Assembly (NCBI GenBank): GCA_030533035.1
Contig: JAUNJW010000153.1
Span: 1 to 5,285, forward strand
DNA: 5,285 nt
Reading direction: 5' to 3'
Source: Erysipelotrichaceae bacterium
Lineage (GTDB): Bacteria; Bacillota_I; Bacilli_A; Erysipelotrichales; Erysipelotrichaceae
Below are positions 5,125 through 5,285 of this stretch, one piece after another. Position 1 is the first letter of the stretch. Every line of letters starts with the position of its first letter. The position numbers were made by a program, and so were the translations under genes. The notes under the pieces are model-generated. The model was not told the DNA's origin. It searched no databases and was given only the letters and a program-made list of their open reading frames with translations.

Positions 5125-5201
5125 CGGAATGTAGCGCAGTTTGGTAGCGCACTTCGTTAGGGACGAAGGGGTCGCAGGTTCAAATCCTGTCATTCCGACC
5201 A
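5125..5201 (+). tRNA. tRNA-Pro (anticodon AGG)
   Basis: The cloverleaf is complete. The acceptor CGGAATG/CATTCCG (5125-5131/5191-5197) has the C1-G72 pair typical of bacterial proline tRNAs. The D stem is GCGC/GCGC with loop AGTTTGGTA. The anticodon stem CTTCG/CGAAG (5152-5156/5164-5168) encloses TTAGGGA, which puts the anticodon AGG at 5159-5161. The T stem is GCAGG/CCTGT with loop TTCAAAT. The discriminator is A5198 and CCA is at 5199-5201. G36-G37 is present, as needed for m1G37 methylation by TrmD. It reads CCU, and possibly other CCN codons if A34 is deaminated to inosine or left unmodified. An A34 proline tRNA is uncommon in bacteria. It lies nine bases after tRNA-Arg, in the same transcript. 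Confidence 0.96.
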
Positions 5202-5232
5202 TGAAAAAGTCCGGGAAACCGGACTTTTTCAT
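5201..5232 (+). terminator. Terminator of the tRNA pair
   Basis: A perfect 14-base-pair stem (5201-5214 with 5219-5232) is capped by a GAAA tetraloop, with GTCCGG/CCGGAC at its top and AAAAA/TTTTT below. The T run is in the descending arm. The outermost pair uses the final A of the tRNA-Pro CCA end. The symmetry means it should also stop minus-strand transcription entering from the right. The remaining bases to 5285 are AT-rich with no gene I can support. Confidence 0.88.
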
Positions 5233-5285
5233 TTGTTCCGCTCTTTTCATTCATTATTTCATTGAATTCTTCCCATTTGTACAGC

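Noticed and set aside
4844..5152. Minus-strand 102-residue frame containing SGGFEPPTFRLGGGRSIQLSYED
   Set aside because: This is the antisense translation of the tRNA-Arg gene, a well-known false protein produced by tRNA complements. It also overlaps the real small gene and its promoter.

Overview
The window looks like chromosome of a low-to-moderate GC Gram-positive bacterium (Bacillota). The signs are a class I T-box riboswitch, strong AGGAGG-type ribosome binding sites, sigma-A-like promoters, a lipoprotein-type solute-binding protein and a cre-like element. The sequence alone does not fix the family; Erysipelotrichia and Clostridia are both plausible.

Layout, left to right. 1-240 (minus) is the N-terminal part of a type B carboxylesterase with its own promoter at about 265-270. 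241-498 is intergenic and holds a bidirectional-looking terminator (337-369), a cre-like site (469-482) and helically phased direct repeats. 499-4407 is a five-gene minus-strand operon. In transcription order it encodes a family 3 amino-acid-binding lipoprotein, an EAA-loop permease, a GlnQ-type ATPase, a class I/II PLP aminotransferase and a cysteine-rich pentapeptide-repeat protein. The genes overlap or lie 7-17 bases apart. 4408-4717 is the operon's control region: a TTGACA-17-TATCAT promoter, a T-box leader with specifier loop and antiterminator, and the intrinsic terminator. 4765-4926 (minus) encodes a 53-residue membrane protein with its own promoter. 5039-5201 (plus) is a divergent tRNA-Arg(CCU)/tRNA-Pro(AGG) pair with an extended -10 promoter and a long perfect terminator hairpin. 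I see no gene in 5233-5285.

How it fits together: uncharged tRNA of one amino acid should let transcription read into the transporter genes, so the cell imports an amino acid (or precursor) when the matching tRNA is uncharged. The aminotransferase and pentapeptide protein sit under the same control, which suggests the imported compound is also transaminated. The specifier loop reads as CGC (Arg) or GCG (Ala) depending on register, and this is the main open question.

The most unusual points are the T-box operon carrying an aminotransferase plus a pentapeptide protein, the column of five cysteines predicted on one face of that pentapeptide helix, and an A34 (AGG) proline tRNA. Nothing here is clearly a wholly new system.
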